Of a stretch of 64,000 nucleotides of DNA, positions 9,239 to 18,458 are shown piece after piece (within the stretch, counting starts at the first letter, position 1; every line of letters begins with the position of its first letter). Origin of the DNA: Bog-473 sp963706555. GTDB taxonomy: Bacteria; Actinomycetota; Acidimicrobiia; Acidimicrobiales; RAAP-2. Both the position numbers and the translations under genes were made by a program. The notes under the pieces are model-generated. The model saw only the letters and a program-made list of their open reading frames with translations, did no database searches and had not been told where the DNA came from. Where the stretch lies: contig OY970164.1 in assembly GCA_963706555.1 (NCBI GenBank), forward strand, positions 4,836,001 through 4,900,000, read 5' to 3'.

Positions 9239-11647
9239 TTGGCGGTCGTCAGAATGCTTTTCTTTGCTGAGGCTCGCCAACGGTGGAGATCGTGGTTGCT
9301 GCTCGGTATGCTCGTCGGCTTGGCAATCGGCCTCACTCTGGCCGGGGTCAGCGCTGGTCGTCGAACCGCGGCTGCCTTCCCTCAGTTGGTTGAAACCCAC
9401 GGGTACGATGCCGTCGCCTACAGTTCCAAGGCGTTGCCGAGGATCGCTCGACTGCCCGAAGTGAACTCGGTTGCGGCGATGGAGGCTCTCGCGACCGGCG
9501 CTCCTTCCTGTGCTTGCGTTCAGCCGCTCAGTCAAGAAGAATTCAACCTGTACGCCGCGCCGAGGAAAACCCTGTCCCAGATCGTCAACCTGGTCGCGGG
9601 AAGGATGCCGGATCTCTCCGATCCACACCAGGTGCTGGCGTCCTTCACCCTGCAGGACTATGGGATCCACATCGGGACGGTTCTACGCGTGCCCCTATAC
9701 GCAGCCTCGCAGCAGGATTCTCCCCAGTACGGCCCGAAGATAACACCGCATGGCCCGACTCTCGCGCTCCATGTCGTCGGCATCGAAGCAGCTCCATCCG
9801 AGTTTCCGGGCGACAATGGCGATCCGGAAAAGGACCTTTACGCCACTCTCGCACTCACGCGTGCACTCGCCGGCAAGACATTTGGTTTCTCTATCTACAA
9901 CGTACGTCTCACCCACGGCGCTCACGATCTTCCGAAGTTCGAGTCGGATGCACAAGCCCTCGGTGCGTTGGGCAGCGCGGACCAAATCACGCCGGCCAAC
10001 TCAGTTACCTCCTCTATCCACCCTCAGGCAGTTGGTTGGTGGATCCTTGCGGTGCTCTCCGCCCTGGTCGGTCTGGTGGTCGTGGCTCAGGCTTTGGCAC
10101 GTCAGTCACTTGTCGAATCGGAAACCCATGAGGTGCTACGTGCCCTGGGCCTGGCGCGTCGCCAGATGATCCTTGTGGGTTCAGCGAGGACCCTGACGAT
10201 CGGCATCCTCGGTGTCATTGGTGGCGTCGCGTTGAGTTCTCTCCTGTCCCCTCTCACGCCGGTAGGTGAAGCACGATTTGCCGAGACTTCCCGCGGCTTC
10301 GCCGTCGACCCTCTTGTGGTGACAGTCGGCGTGCTGGCAGCTCTCGTCCTTCTCCTCGGCATCGGCCTCTTGGCGGACCTGCGCACTATTAGAATCGAGT
10401 CCGCGGGACAGAGACTTGTCGCCCGACCGTCTCGCTTCGTTGGATCGCTCGCAAGGGCAGGTGCCCCTCCCACCGCATTGATCGGAGTGCGCCGCGCGCT
10501 CGAACGTGGCGTCGGGCGTAACGCAGTCCCCGTCGGTTCAGCAATGCTTGGCTCGATCCTCGCGGTCACCGCACTCTGCGCAACTTCGGTCTTCGGTGCC
10601 AGCCTCACTCACCTCACCACGACCCCGACTCTGTACGGACAACCATTTGATGTTGCGCTTAACCTCAGCGGATCGCCGACGACTCACACTCCGATGCTCA
10701 CGCATCTGAAGCGAATGCGGGGCATCACCGGCGTCACGGGGGGAATCGGCGACGATGTACAAATAAACGGCAAGACGGTCGATGCCCTGGCCGGAGATCC
10801 CCTTCGCGGTTCCTTGCTCTTGACTACCGTCAACGGTCGTCATCCTCGCTCCGACCACGAGATCGCCCTCGGTGCCAGCACCATGCGGGCGCTGCATACC
10901 CATGTAGGGGCGGCGGTAGTAGTTTCCGCCCCTAGGCCTGGCGGAGGCTCGCACACTTCTCCATTCCGGGTCGTCGGAACGACAGTGTTTCCGCCCGATT
11001 TTGGTGCAGGTGGACTGGGCACGGGTGCGGTCTTCACAATCGGCGGGTTTCTAGGCGCTCAGTGTCCTTCCGGGTCGTCGCAAGTGGCCTGCGAGCGCGC
11101 AGCGTACGAGGGTGGCGGAGGCGTATACCTCGTACGCTTCTCCAAAGGAGCCGACGGTCGAGCAGCTCTCCATAAAGTGACTCACGAGTATGCGAGTGCG
11201 ATCAACTATCCCGTCACTCCGGCCAATCTCGTCAACTTCGGCGAGGCGGTGAACTTTCCTCTCATTGTCGGCTTGGTGCTCATCGCGTTCGGTATTACGA
11301 CCCTGCTGCACGTTCTCGTCGTGAGCGTGGCCCGGCGAAAGCGAGAGGCGGGCCTCCTCAAGGCGTTGGGCTTCGTAAGGCGGCAAGTCGCCTATTCCGT
11401 GTGGTGGCAAACGACGACGATCACACTCGTCGGAATCGCCGTCGGTGTGCCAGTCGGGATCGCAGTGGGACGAGCGATCTGGCAGGAGTTCGCCCGCTCG
11501 CTCGGCGTCCTGCCCGTTACCGTGGTTGACCCATGGGTCATCGTGATCGTCGCGGCTGGGACTTTCGTCGTCGCGAGCGTGCTCGCAGTCGGTCCCGCAG
11601 TCGTTGCAGCCCGATCCCGACCTACTTCTCTCCTGAGGTCGGAATAG
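9239..11647 (+). CDS. FtsX/MacB-like ABC transporter permease, two FtsX domains
   Basis: Large integral membrane protein of the FtsX permease class, 802 residues. It has an N-terminal membrane anchor (LLLGMLVGLAIGLTLAG, about 20-36), an extracytoplasmic domain, then three membrane segments around 265-380 and three more at 675-795. That is the duplicated FtsX arrangement of MacB/LolE-like exporters and predicted lipid or peptide transporters. The start is a TTG at 9239 with GGGAGG five bases upstream. Such permeases need a MacB/LolD-type ATPase, but none is found next to it, so it is an orphan or pairs with an ATPase elsewhere. Confidence 0.87.
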   Translation: MAVVRMLFFAEARQRWRSWLLLGMLVGLAIGLTLAGVSAGRRTAAAFPQLVETHGYDAVAYSSKALPRIARLPEVNSVAAMEALATGAPSCACVQPLSQEEFNLYAAPRKTLSQIVNLVAGRMPDLSDPHQVLASFTLQDYGIHIGTVLRVPLYAASQQDSPQYGPKITPHGPTLALHVVGIEAAPSEFPGDNGDPEKDLYATLALTRALAGKTFGFSIYNVRLTHGAHDLPKFESDAQALGALGSADQITPANSVTSSIHPQAVGWWILAVLSALVGLVVVAQALARQSLVESETHEVLRALGLARRQMILVGSARTLTIGILGVIGGVALSSLLSPLTPVGEARFAETSRGFAVDPLVVTVGVLAALVLLLGIGLLADLRTIRIESAGQRLVARPSRFVGSLARAGAPPTALIGVRRALERGVGRNAVPVGSAMLGSILAVTALCATSVFGASLTHLTTTPTLYGQPFDVALNLSGSPTTHTPMLTHLKRMRGITGVTGGIGDDVQINGKTVDALAGDPLRGSLLLTTVNGRHPRSDHEIALGASTMRALHTHVGAAVVVSAPRPGGGSHTSPFRVVGTTVFPPDFGAGGLGTGAVFTIGGFLGAQCPSGSSQVACERAAYEGGGGVYLVRFSKGADGRAALHKVTHEYASAINYPVTPANLVNFGEAVNFPLIVGLVLIAFGITTLLHVLVVSVARRKREAGLLKALGFVRRQVAYSVWWQTTTITLVGIAVGVPVGIAVGRAIWQEFARSLGVLPVTVVDPWVIVIVAAGTFVVASVLAVGPAVVAARSRPTSLLRSE

Positions 11648-11833
11648 TGCGTAGGTACGAGTTCGACTCCGCTGACGAGGATCTTCCGATGAGTACCGAA
11701 ATTGATTGCAAATATCGACTATTCGCCGGACGCTTGACGCGACCGACCCTTCGGCTCCCACATCCCGAGGGCCCTGAGGCGCTCAGGCGGCAGACTGCGC
11801 ATGTCGTGGACCTAGAGGGTCATTGGAAAGAAG

Positions 11834-12544
11834 TCAGGTTTTCGTGTCGGAGTCGAGACTCGCAGCGGCGGCGAGGCCGGCCAATAGGACGGTCAGCTCA
11901 GTGGGATCGATTGTCGTCGTGTGTGGCGTTGGATTGTGTCCCGACAAGGTGTCGGTGATCTGGTAACTCAGCGCCGTGCCCCGGATCGCGTTGAAGATCG
12001 CGTTCATAGTGGCCGAACTGGCGTCATCACCCAAAGTGGCGTGCAGGAGCCTGCGCAGATCCCGACCAGCGCTCTCGGCCTGTCGGACGAGCGCGTCGGC
12101 AACGTCGGCCGAGGTGTCCGGGTCATGGCTGAGGTTGAGAACAATCTGCAGGCGGGCCAAGTAGGTGGGCGCACCGTAGTGGGCCGCCAGAATTTCGTAG
12201 AGAGAATGCAATCGCTCCTCCACGGTGTTCCCTGAGACCTGCGCCTGGTTCATGGTCTTCGTAAACCGGTCGTTGAGCTCCTCTACGACTGCCAGCAGAA
12301 GACCTTCACGGGTGCCGAAGTGGTACTGAATCGAGCCCCAACTGACATTGGCTTTCCGGGCGATCTCGTTTGAGCTGGCACGGTAGAACCCGAGTTCGAG
12401 AATGGTGGCTATCGCAGCATCGACGATCAGCCCTCGGGCGGCGGCCCGAGGCTCACTTGAGGCGGCTGGCCGACGACGCGAGCGATCACGCGGCGACGGC
12501 GTCGTTCCACCACCTTGGAGCGCCTCGATAGGTTCATTGCTCAT
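11834..12544 (-). CDS. TetR-family transcriptional regulator
   Basis: 236-residue regulator with the TetR DNA-binding domain at about residues 40-85 (IARKANVSWGSIQYHFGTRE) and a divergent ligand domain. The frame is open to 12754 upstream, but that part overlaps the CoA-transferase gene in another frame, so the ATG at 12544 is preferred. It lies 25 bases behind the fused CoA-transferase gene on the same strand and is probably the last gene of the operon 16652 to 11834. It may control that operon and the divergent amidohydrolase gene; that is inference. Confidence 0.88.
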   Translation of the reverse strand: MSNEPIEALQGGGTTPSPRDRSRRRPAASSEPRAAARGLIVDAAIATILELGFYRASSNEIARKANVSWGSIQYHFGTREGLLLAVVEELNDRFTKTMNQAQVSGNTVEERLHSLYEILAAHYGAPTYLARLQIVLNLSHDPDTSADVADALVRQAESAGRDLRRLLHATLGDDASSATMNAIFNAIRGTALSYQITDTLSGHNPTPHTTTIDPTELTVLLAGLAAAASLDSDTKT

Positions 12545-12569
12545 AGTCCGCCTGTAACTTCGGGTGATC

Positions 12570-15026
12570 TCAGTCGACCCATAGGTCCTCGAAGACCACG
12601 CCGGATGCGAATAGATCCTCGATCTGCCCGACGGCAAAACCATGCTGTTGAAGGATTTCGCGTGTGTGCTGTCCGATGATCGGCGGCGGGCCCTGCACCA
12701 CCCCTGGCGTGACCGAGAAGTCGATTGTGTTTCCAAACTGCTCGAAACGGCCAAGCTTTGAATGCTGGTGCTCTACAATTAGTCCGAGCTCGCGCATGAT
12801 CGGGTCGAGAAAGATCTCCTGCCCGAACGACGGATTGGCGATCTCGCAGGGGACACCAGCTCCATCGAATAATTCGAACCACTCCCCGACCGTTCGAGTC
12901 TTCAGGACACTTTCAAGTAGGGCGCACAACACAGCATCATTCGCTTGGCGGTGGCGAGAATCGGTGAAGCGCTCGTCATCGACAAGGCCGGCATGAGGAA
13001 GGACGTCAGCCAACGCCTTCCACTGCCACTCATCGATCACGGCAAGACAGAGCCAACCGTCAGCCGCCTCGTAGAGGCGGTACAGCGCCGTGAGACCCAA
13101 CTGGAGGCGATCAAGATGCGGCCTGGGAAGCGCGGTCCCGTCCGCGCGTACCGAGGCCGACGAGGCCGAAAGGAGCGCTGCGTTGATGATTGAGGTGTCG
13201 ACACTCTGCCCCTCTCCGGTACGGGCGCGGTGGTAGAGGGCTTGGATCACCGCGATGGCAGACAAGAAGCCGTTTCCCGTGTCGCCCATGGACGTCAGAC
13301 TCCAAAATGGACGGCCGCCGTCGTAGCCTCCGCCGTCCTCCCACGTGACGCCAGCGAGCGACGCGCCGGTCTGATCGTTGCCCGGTGCGTCGGACCGAGG
13401 GCCCTGGTCGAAACCCCTTGTGTGGCAATAGATCATTGTCGGATTGTAAACCCGCAGTGACGCCTCATCGCAGCCAAGACGCACCAACGCTTCTCGGCGC
13501 ATGTTGGAGTGCACAACATCCGCACTGCCGACGAGTCGGTGGAAGACGGCCAGGCCCTCAGGACTCTTGAGATCGATGCAGATGCTGCGCTTGCCTCTGT
13601 TACAGGCATAGGCGATATGGGTCGCGTGCCAGAAAGGATCCCGGGTGGCGTTGATCTTGATCACATTGGCGCCCAGATCGGACAACACTTGGGTACCGAA
13701 GGGTCCGGCTACAGCGAAACCGAGATCGAGGACTGTGACGCCGTCCAAAGGAGCAGGGGCGGGAACAGTTGACACTGTCGAGCCGAGTGCGAGTTGATCG
13801 GAGGACGCGGCCAATTCGGCCCGTATCTCGTCATTGTGCTGCCCGACACGAGGGACGGGGCCCTGCACCGCTCCGGGGGTGACGCTCATCCCGTAGAGCA
13901 CGCCGACTTGACGTAAGCGACCGTGCTCGGGGTGCTCAACGTCGACGACCGCACCCTCGGCAAAGAGCGCACGGTCCGCCAACGCCTCTTCGGGAGTGCG
14001 GACCAGTTGGAGTGGGACGCCCGCCTCGGCCGCCACCCGAACCCAGTCGGCACTAGGGAACCGAGCGATTGCCGCTTTCATGGCGGGCCAATAATGAGCC
14101 AGGACAACAATGTTCTCCGGGTCGGGAGGTATGCGAGCATCGTCGTCGCGAGTGCTCTCCAATTTGCGTCGGACCTCGAGGGTCTCGCCGGCGGCGCTGG
14201 AGAGGACGAAGCGAGGATTGGGCACCCAGATCTCAATCCATCGCCCATCGGAACACATGAAGAATCCCTTGGAGGCTCGCTCGTCGTAGATCCAGGTGGG
14301 ATAGCCGGTTGCTCTGAAGTTCTCAGCTTTCTGCCACTTGCCCGTGGTCAGCGACAGGGCAGCCTGAAGCAACGACGTCTCGACGTGTTGACCCCGCCCG
14401 TCACGCTCGCGAGCCAGCAGCGCCGCATTGATACCGGTGGTAGCGAGGTAGGCCGCGCAAAGGCTGGGCCAGGGGGTGTGCGTGAAAATCGGTCCAGGCC
14501 GTGGTGGACCTGGTGGCATGCCTTCAGGAATCTCCAGGTCGGGCAGAAACGGTTCGTCGCCATTGATAAAGCCAGTGGGGCTGCCGAAGTGACCACGATT
14601 CTCGTGCAATAAGCCGAGCCGGGCGGCAACAAGCGCGTCGTAGGCGGGACGGTCTCGATGCCCTGGGTGTGAGCCATAGCCGGTGATGGAACAGTGGACC
14701 AGTCTGGGATTCAGTTCCAGGAGCGTCGCCGCGTCGGATCCGAGATGCACCGCTGTACCGGGTGCGAAGCTTTCTAGGACGACGTCGGACGATCTGACCA
14801 GGGAGTGAAACGTGAAGCGATCTTCGAGTTTGGAGAGGTCCAGCTCGAGGCTGCGCCGGCCACGCAGCCAGGTGTTCGCTCCGGGGAGCGCCCGGAAGCG
14901 ATCCCCCCCTGGAGGTTCGATTTTGGTGACGGCTGCCCCGTGGTCCGACAACAGCATGCCGGTGATGGGTCCGGAGATTCCTTGGCTGAGGTCGAGCACG
15001 CGGATGCCCGCAAGAACACTGGTCAT
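12570..15026 (-). CDS. CaiB/BaiF-type CoA-transferase, fused double-domain
   Basis: Family III CoA-transferase, moving CoA between carboxylic acids through an enzyme-bound anhydride. The 818-residue protein holds two full homologous halves. The first begins GIRVLDLSQGISGPITGML and carries YDALVAARLG in the active-site region. The second begins near residue 430 (GVTVLDLGFAVAGPFGTQ) and has NDQTGASLAG there. Single CaiB subunits are about 400 residues and form interlocked dimers, so the fusion would supply both subunits in one chain. The ATG at 15026 has AAAGGAG six bases upstream. It follows the thiolase-like gene by 25 bases. A second fusion of this kind is at 27971-30424. Confidence 0.92.
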   Translation of the reverse strand: MTSVLAGIRVLDLSQGISGPITGMLLSDHGAAVTKIEPPGGDRFRALPGANTWLRGRRSLELDLSKLEDRFTFHSLVRSSDVVLESFAPGTAVHLGSDAATLLELNPRLVHCSITGYGSHPGHRDRPAYDALVAARLGLLHENRGHFGSPTGFINGDEPFLPDLEIPEGMPPGPPRPGPIFTHTPWPSLCAAYLATTGINAALLARERDGRGQHVETSLLQAALSLTTGKWQKAENFRATGYPTWIYDERASKGFFMCSDGRWIEIWVPNPRFVLSSAAGETLEVRRKLESTRDDDARIPPDPENIVVLAHYWPAMKAAIARFPSADWVRVAAEAGVPLQLVRTPEEALADRALFAEGAVVDVEHPEHGRLRQVGVLYGMSVTPGAVQGPVPRVGQHNDEIRAELAASSDQLALGSTVSTVPAPAPLDGVTVLDLGFAVAGPFGTQVLSDLGANVIKINATRDPFWHATHIAYACNRGKRSICIDLKSPEGLAVFHRLVGSADVVHSNMRREALVRLGCDEASLRVYNPTMIYCHTRGFDQGPRSDAPGNDQTGASLAGVTWEDGGGYDGGRPFWSLTSMGDTGNGFLSAIAVIQALYHRARTGEGQSVDTSIINAALLSASSASVRADGTALPRPHLDRLQLGLTALYRLYEAADGWLCLAVIDEWQWKALADVLPHAGLVDDERFTDSRHRQANDAVLCALLESVLKTRTVGEWFELFDGAGVPCEIANPSFGQEIFLDPIMRELGLIVEHQHSKLGRFEQFGNTIDFSVTPGVVQGPPPIIGQHTREILQQHGFAVGQIEDLFASGVVFEDLWVD

Positions 15027-15051
15027 CAACAGCTCCTTTACGTGGTCAGCC

Positions 15052-16218
15052 TTAGGGGCGGCGCAGAATCGTTCCGGTGCGACTGGCTGAAACCAGCGCG
15101 ACCTGGGGCGCCTCGAGCTGATTGGCAGCATCGCCTCGTAGCTGGCGTACCGCCTCGAGCGTCAGGTTCATGCCATGGATGTAGCCCTCGCCGATGAGGC
15201 CGCCGTTGGTGTTGCAGGGTAGGGCACCTTTCGGGCCGAGATTGCCCTCGGCAATGAAGTCCTTTGCCTCCCCGAATCCGCAGAACCCCAGACCTTCGAG
15301 CTCCATCAGCAGGATGGGACTGAAGGCGTCGTAGATGAGTGCCACATCGATATCGGCGCGGCTGATACCAGATGCATCGAAAAGCTGTTTGGCCAACGCC
15401 ACCGAACCATCCATGATCGACAAATCCGGCCGGTAGTGGTCGGTGGCGACTTCCTGCTCGAAGAGCGCAGCGCCCGCCGCGGTCTCGATCACGATGGGGT
15501 CGCGCGTATCACTAGCTCGGTCGGCCGAGGTGATGACAATCGCCACTGAGCCATCTGTCTCCTGACAGCAGTCAAACAGCCGGATGCACGGTTCGGCGAT
15601 CCAACGTGAAGCTTGGTGCTCGGCCAGAACGATCGGCTTCCCGAAGAAGTGGGCGTTGGGGTTGGTAGCCGCGTAGTCGCGCAGCTGCACGACGGCTCGG
15701 CCGAAGTCTTCGCTCGTCACCCCGAATGTGTGCATGTAGCGCGTCGCGTTCAGGGCCATCCACGAGGCAGGTGTAAGCACGCCGTAGGGATACGCCCACT
15801 GCATTGCCGTCGTGCCCGAGTGGGCCGATGTCGCAGCCGGCCGCCGCGTCGCCGCACCGAACCGTGCACCGGACCGAGCCCGAAGCGCCCTGTAGGCCAC
15901 CACCACTTCGGCCGCGCCCGACGCCACGGCAGCTGCGGCATGAAGCAGAACGCCCTGGGAGCCACCCCCACCGTAGGGAACCCGGCTCGACCAGCCGACC
16001 TCGCGGATACCGAGCGCACGAACGAGCTCTGTCTCCTCAACCGGGTCGATGGTGTAGCTCACGAGCCCGTCCACCTCGTCGGTGCTCAACCCGGCGTCGG
16101 CCAGCGCCGCAACAATGGCTTCGCTCGCTAAGCGGGTCTCGCTCCGGCCGGCGTCCTTCGAGAACTCCGTCTGAGCGATGCCGACAATCGCCGCCGCTCC
16201 CTGAAGTGTCTTGCTCAT
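15052..16218 (-). CDS. Thiolase-like protein (SCP-x/lipid-transfer type)
   Basis: 388-residue thiolase-superfamily protein of the kind annotated as acetyl-CoA acetyltransferase or lipid-transfer protein in actinobacteria. The N-terminal AAAIVGIAQTEFSKDAGRS is typical. The usual Cys nucleophile loop is replaced by GGGGSQGVLLHAA without Cys. The C-terminal NTNGGLIGEGYIHG keeps the Gly-rich and His elements. Such proteins pair with an OB-fold/Zn-ribbon partner to form aldolases or thiolases that shorten steroid or lipid side chains, and its start overlaps the stop of exactly such a partner gene by four bases (ATGA). Whether it is a thiolase or a retro-aldolase cannot be decided from sequence. 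Confidence 0.88.
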   Translation of the reverse strand: MSKTLQGAAAIVGIAQTEFSKDAGRSETRLASEAIVAALADAGLSTDEVDGLVSYTIDPVEETELVRALGIREVGWSSRVPYGGGGSQGVLLHAAAAVASGAAEVVVAYRALRARSGARFGAATRRPAATSAHSGTTAMQWAYPYGVLTPASWMALNATRYMHTFGVTSEDFGRAVVQLRDYAATNPNAHFFGKPIVLAEHQASRWIAEPCIRLFDCCQETDGSVAIVITSADRASDTRDPIVIETAAGAALFEQEVATDHYRPDLSIMDGSVALAKQLFDASGISRADIDVALIYDAFSPILLMELEGLGFCGFGEAKDFIAEGNLGPKGALPCNTNGGLIGEGYIHGMNLTLEAVRQLRGDAANQLEAPQVALVSASRTGTILRRP

Positions 16219-16652
16219 CGACCGACCGCAGCCGGGGTGAAAACCGGGATGGACATGCCCTGGGCCGTCGGAACGAACATGACCCTCACCTGCATCCCGA
16301 TCCACACGTGGGCCGGTTCGACACCGACGAGGTTCGTCACCAATCGGATCCCCTCCTCGAGTTCGACCAGGGCCGTCAGAAGTGGGTACGTGAAATGTGG
16401 GCTGCGAGGGTGGTGCAGGAAGGCATAGCTGTAGACCGTCGCGTCTCCCGACAGTTCCGTCACGTCGAATTCGAGGCTGTGGCAGACGGGACACATCGGG
16501 CGCGGTGGATGGTGCAGTCGGGAACACCCCACACAACGTTGCGCAACGAGGCGCCCCTCGGCGGCTGCCTCCCAAAAGACCCGGTTGTCCTCGGTCAGGA
16601 TCGGTGAGGGTCGAAGCGCGCCCCCAGTCTGGGCTTCCTCGTACTGTTGCAT
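16215..16652 (-). CDS. Zn-ribbon/OB-fold protein (DUF35 type)
   Basis: 145-residue DUF35-type protein: a rubredoxin-like zinc ribbon with CVGC (about 40-43) and CPVC (about 54-57), followed by an OB-fold (about 65-135). Proteins of this type act as partners of thiolase-like enzymes or of MaoC-like hydratases in steroid side-chain degradation. Its gene overlaps the thiolase-like gene by four bases, so the two are translationally coupled. The ATG at 16652 lies seven bases behind a good -10 box, so the transcript is probably leaderless. Confidence 0.88.
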   Translation of the reverse strand: MQQYEEAQTGGALRPSPILTEDNRVFWEAAAEGRLVAQRCVGCSRLHHPPRPMCPVCHSLEFDVTELSGDATVYSYAFLHHPRSPHFTYPLLTALVELEEGIRLVTNLVGVEPAHVWIGMQVRVMFVPTAQGMSIPVFTPAAVGR

Positions 16653-16687
16653 TTACTATATTGTAGTTACTATGTTTTCACTGTCAA
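16653..16687 (-). promoter_or_regulatory. Leaderless sigma-70-type promoter of the OB-fold/thiolase operon
   Basis: On the minus strand a perfect -35 box TTGACA (16687-16682) is followed after 16 bases by TACAAT (16665-16660), and the ATG of the OB-fold gene begins seven bases later. The AT-rich core contains the repeated ATAGTAA element (CATAGTAACTAC and ATATAGTAA), which may be a repressor site. The divergent amidohydrolase gene starts at 16706, so the region serves both directions. Confidence 0.68.
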
Positions 16688-16705
16688 GACGAAGGGAGAA
16701 ATGAC

Positions 16706-17767
16706 ATGGGCGAAATCACGCAACGGCTTATCTCGGTGGATTCACACGTGCTGGTGCGACCCAGCGACGTGAAGGAGCGCCTCCCCCTACGCCTCCTCCC
16801 GTTCTACGAAGACGCGTTGGCCATACAGAGGGCCGAGACAAAGCAGCAGCGTGGGGGCCAGGCATTGTCGTTGGAGGACTTCGACCTCGAAGGCTCACGG
16901 AGCCCCGGCTACTTCGACGCCGAGGCCCGCCTGCGGGACATGGATCGTGACGGCGTGGACGTAGAGGTGCTCTACTCCGAGCTGAGCGCGTTCCGCCATT
17001 TCCATCTCGTCGGAGACGAATGGCGAGTTGTCGCCAGGGCGTTCAACGATCATTTAGCCGACTTTGCCGCCGTCGACCCAAAGCGCCTCGTGGTGTCGTA
17101 TCAGCTTCCGATCATCGACATCGACCACGCCGTCGACGAGGTGGAGCGGTTGGCCGCTCTCGGTGCTCGCTCAATACAGCTTCCTAACTACCCTTCCGAA
17201 CTGGGTTTCGCCGACTATCACGACACCCGGTACGACCCGTTGTGGTCGGCCCTCGAAGAGACGAGCGTCATTGTCAGCCAGCATTTGGGCCCCAAGGATT
17301 CACTCTGGGACGTGTACCGACGCGACCCCCTGCCCCAAAAGGCGATCTTCACGTCGTTGCCCGCTATGGCGCTGGCCGAGAACATGGCGTGGTGGATCCT
17401 CACCGGAATCCTCGAGCGACACCCCGGTCTTCGGATCGTCTTCGTTGAACCTGGGCTGGGCTGGGTGCCCTTCTACCTCGACATCCTCGATCGCCGGGTA
17501 CGTACCTACGCCATGCCGGAGATCACCGAACTCCCGAGCGTGTACTTCCGCCGCAACATGATGCTCACCTTTATGGACGATCCCCGCGGAGTCGCCATGC
17601 GGCACGAGCTGGGGGTCGAGAACATCATGTGGTCCACCGACTTCCCGCATCCGGCCACTACCTGGCCGAATTCCCGGGATTTTGTGGCACGTAATTTCGC
17701 CGGCGTCCCTGCCGAGGAAACTCAACTTATGGTGTGCGGGAATGCGGCCCGCCTCTACGGGCTCTAG
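16706..17767 (+). CDS. Amidohydrolase-family protein (amidohydrolase 2)
   Basis: 353-residue TIM-barrel protein of the amidohydrolase_2 clade, whose members are decarboxylases or C-C hydrolases. The N-terminal metal motif is altered to SVDSHVL, so the usual His-x-His is incomplete. The C-terminal signature STDFPHPATTWPNS is intact, and SVYFRRNMMLTFMDDP precedes it as in uncharacterised actinobacterial members. The ATG at 16706 has AAGGGAG eight bases upstream. The divergent OB-fold/thiolase operon and the isochorismatase-like gene 13 bases downstream suggest a shared pathway. Confidence 0.86.
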   Translation: MGEITQRLISVDSHVLVRPSDVKERLPLRLLPFYEDALAIQRAETKQQRGGQALSLEDFDLEGSRSPGYFDAEARLRDMDRDGVDVEVLYSELSAFRHFHLVGDEWRVVARAFNDHLADFAAVDPKRLVVSYQLPIIDIDHAVDEVERLAALGARSIQLPNYPSELGFADYHDTRYDPLWSALEETSVIVSQHLGPKDSLWDVYRRDPLPQKAIFTSLPAMALAENMAWWILTGILERHPGLRIVFVEPGLGWVPFYLDILDRRVRTYAMPEITELPSVYFRRNMMLTFMDDPRGVAMRHELGVENIMWSTDFPHPATTWPNSRDFVARNFAGVPAEETQLMVCGNAARLYGL

Positions 17768-17780
17768 CGAGGAGGGCGGT

Positions 17781-18412
17781 GTGGCCAAGATCAGGTTGGA
17801 AGAGCTGCTCGGGCGATCCCGTGTCGCTCTCGTGCTCCAAGAGGTTCAGAATGGAATCGTGGGCGACGCGGCAACGTTCCCGGCATTGGCGGAGGCCGCA
17901 GCTGCAGTAGGCGTCATCCCAAACGCCATTCGACTTGCGCATTCGGCGCGCATGGCCGGCGCGCCGGTTATCCATGCCACGGCCGACTCCCTCCCGAGAG
18001 CGTTCGGCGCCAACATGAACGCCCGCCTGTTCGCTGCAGCGAGGAGGGATGGGGCGGAGAACGTCCGGAGAGCTGACTCGGCGCTGCCAGTGGCGGGACT
18101 TCATGCCGACGGCGATCTCGTACTACCCCGCTACCACGGTCTTTCTCCGATGACAGGCACCCCGCTAAATTCCTCCTACGAAACGCCGGAGTGACCACCA
18201 TCATGGTGGCAGGTGTGTCGCTCAACGTCGCAATTCCGAACTTGGTGTTCGATGCGGTGAACCGGGCTTATCAGGTGGTTGTTGTGACCGATGCAGTTGC
18301 CGGCACTCCCCTGGAATACGGGGCAAGTGTCCTGCAGCACTCCCTCGCATTGCTCGCCACACTTGCGACCACCGACGATGTCATCGCGGCCTGGCAAACA
18401 CCAGTGAACTGA
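17781..18412 (+). pseudogene. Isochorismatase-like (cysteine hydrolase family) gene, frameshifted
   Basis: The first 137 codons from the GTG at 17781 (GGAGG just upstream) encode the N-terminal half of an isochorismatase-like hydrolase. Reading stops at 18194 in a non-family tail (NSSYETPE). The C-terminal half continues in another frame from about 18165 to 18412 (FLLRNAGVTTIMVAGVS, then VVVVTDAVAGTP). Joined, the product would be about 210 residues, the family length. The conserved nucleophile Cys is missing: GVSLNVAIPN replaces the usual G-x-x-T-N-x-C. It follows the amidohydrolase gene by 13 bases. This is a broken gene or a one-base assembly error. Confidence 0.8.
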
Positions 18413-18458
18413 TCTTTCGTACGCAGACCTTCACTGGGGGGGATTGGATGCCCGCGGG

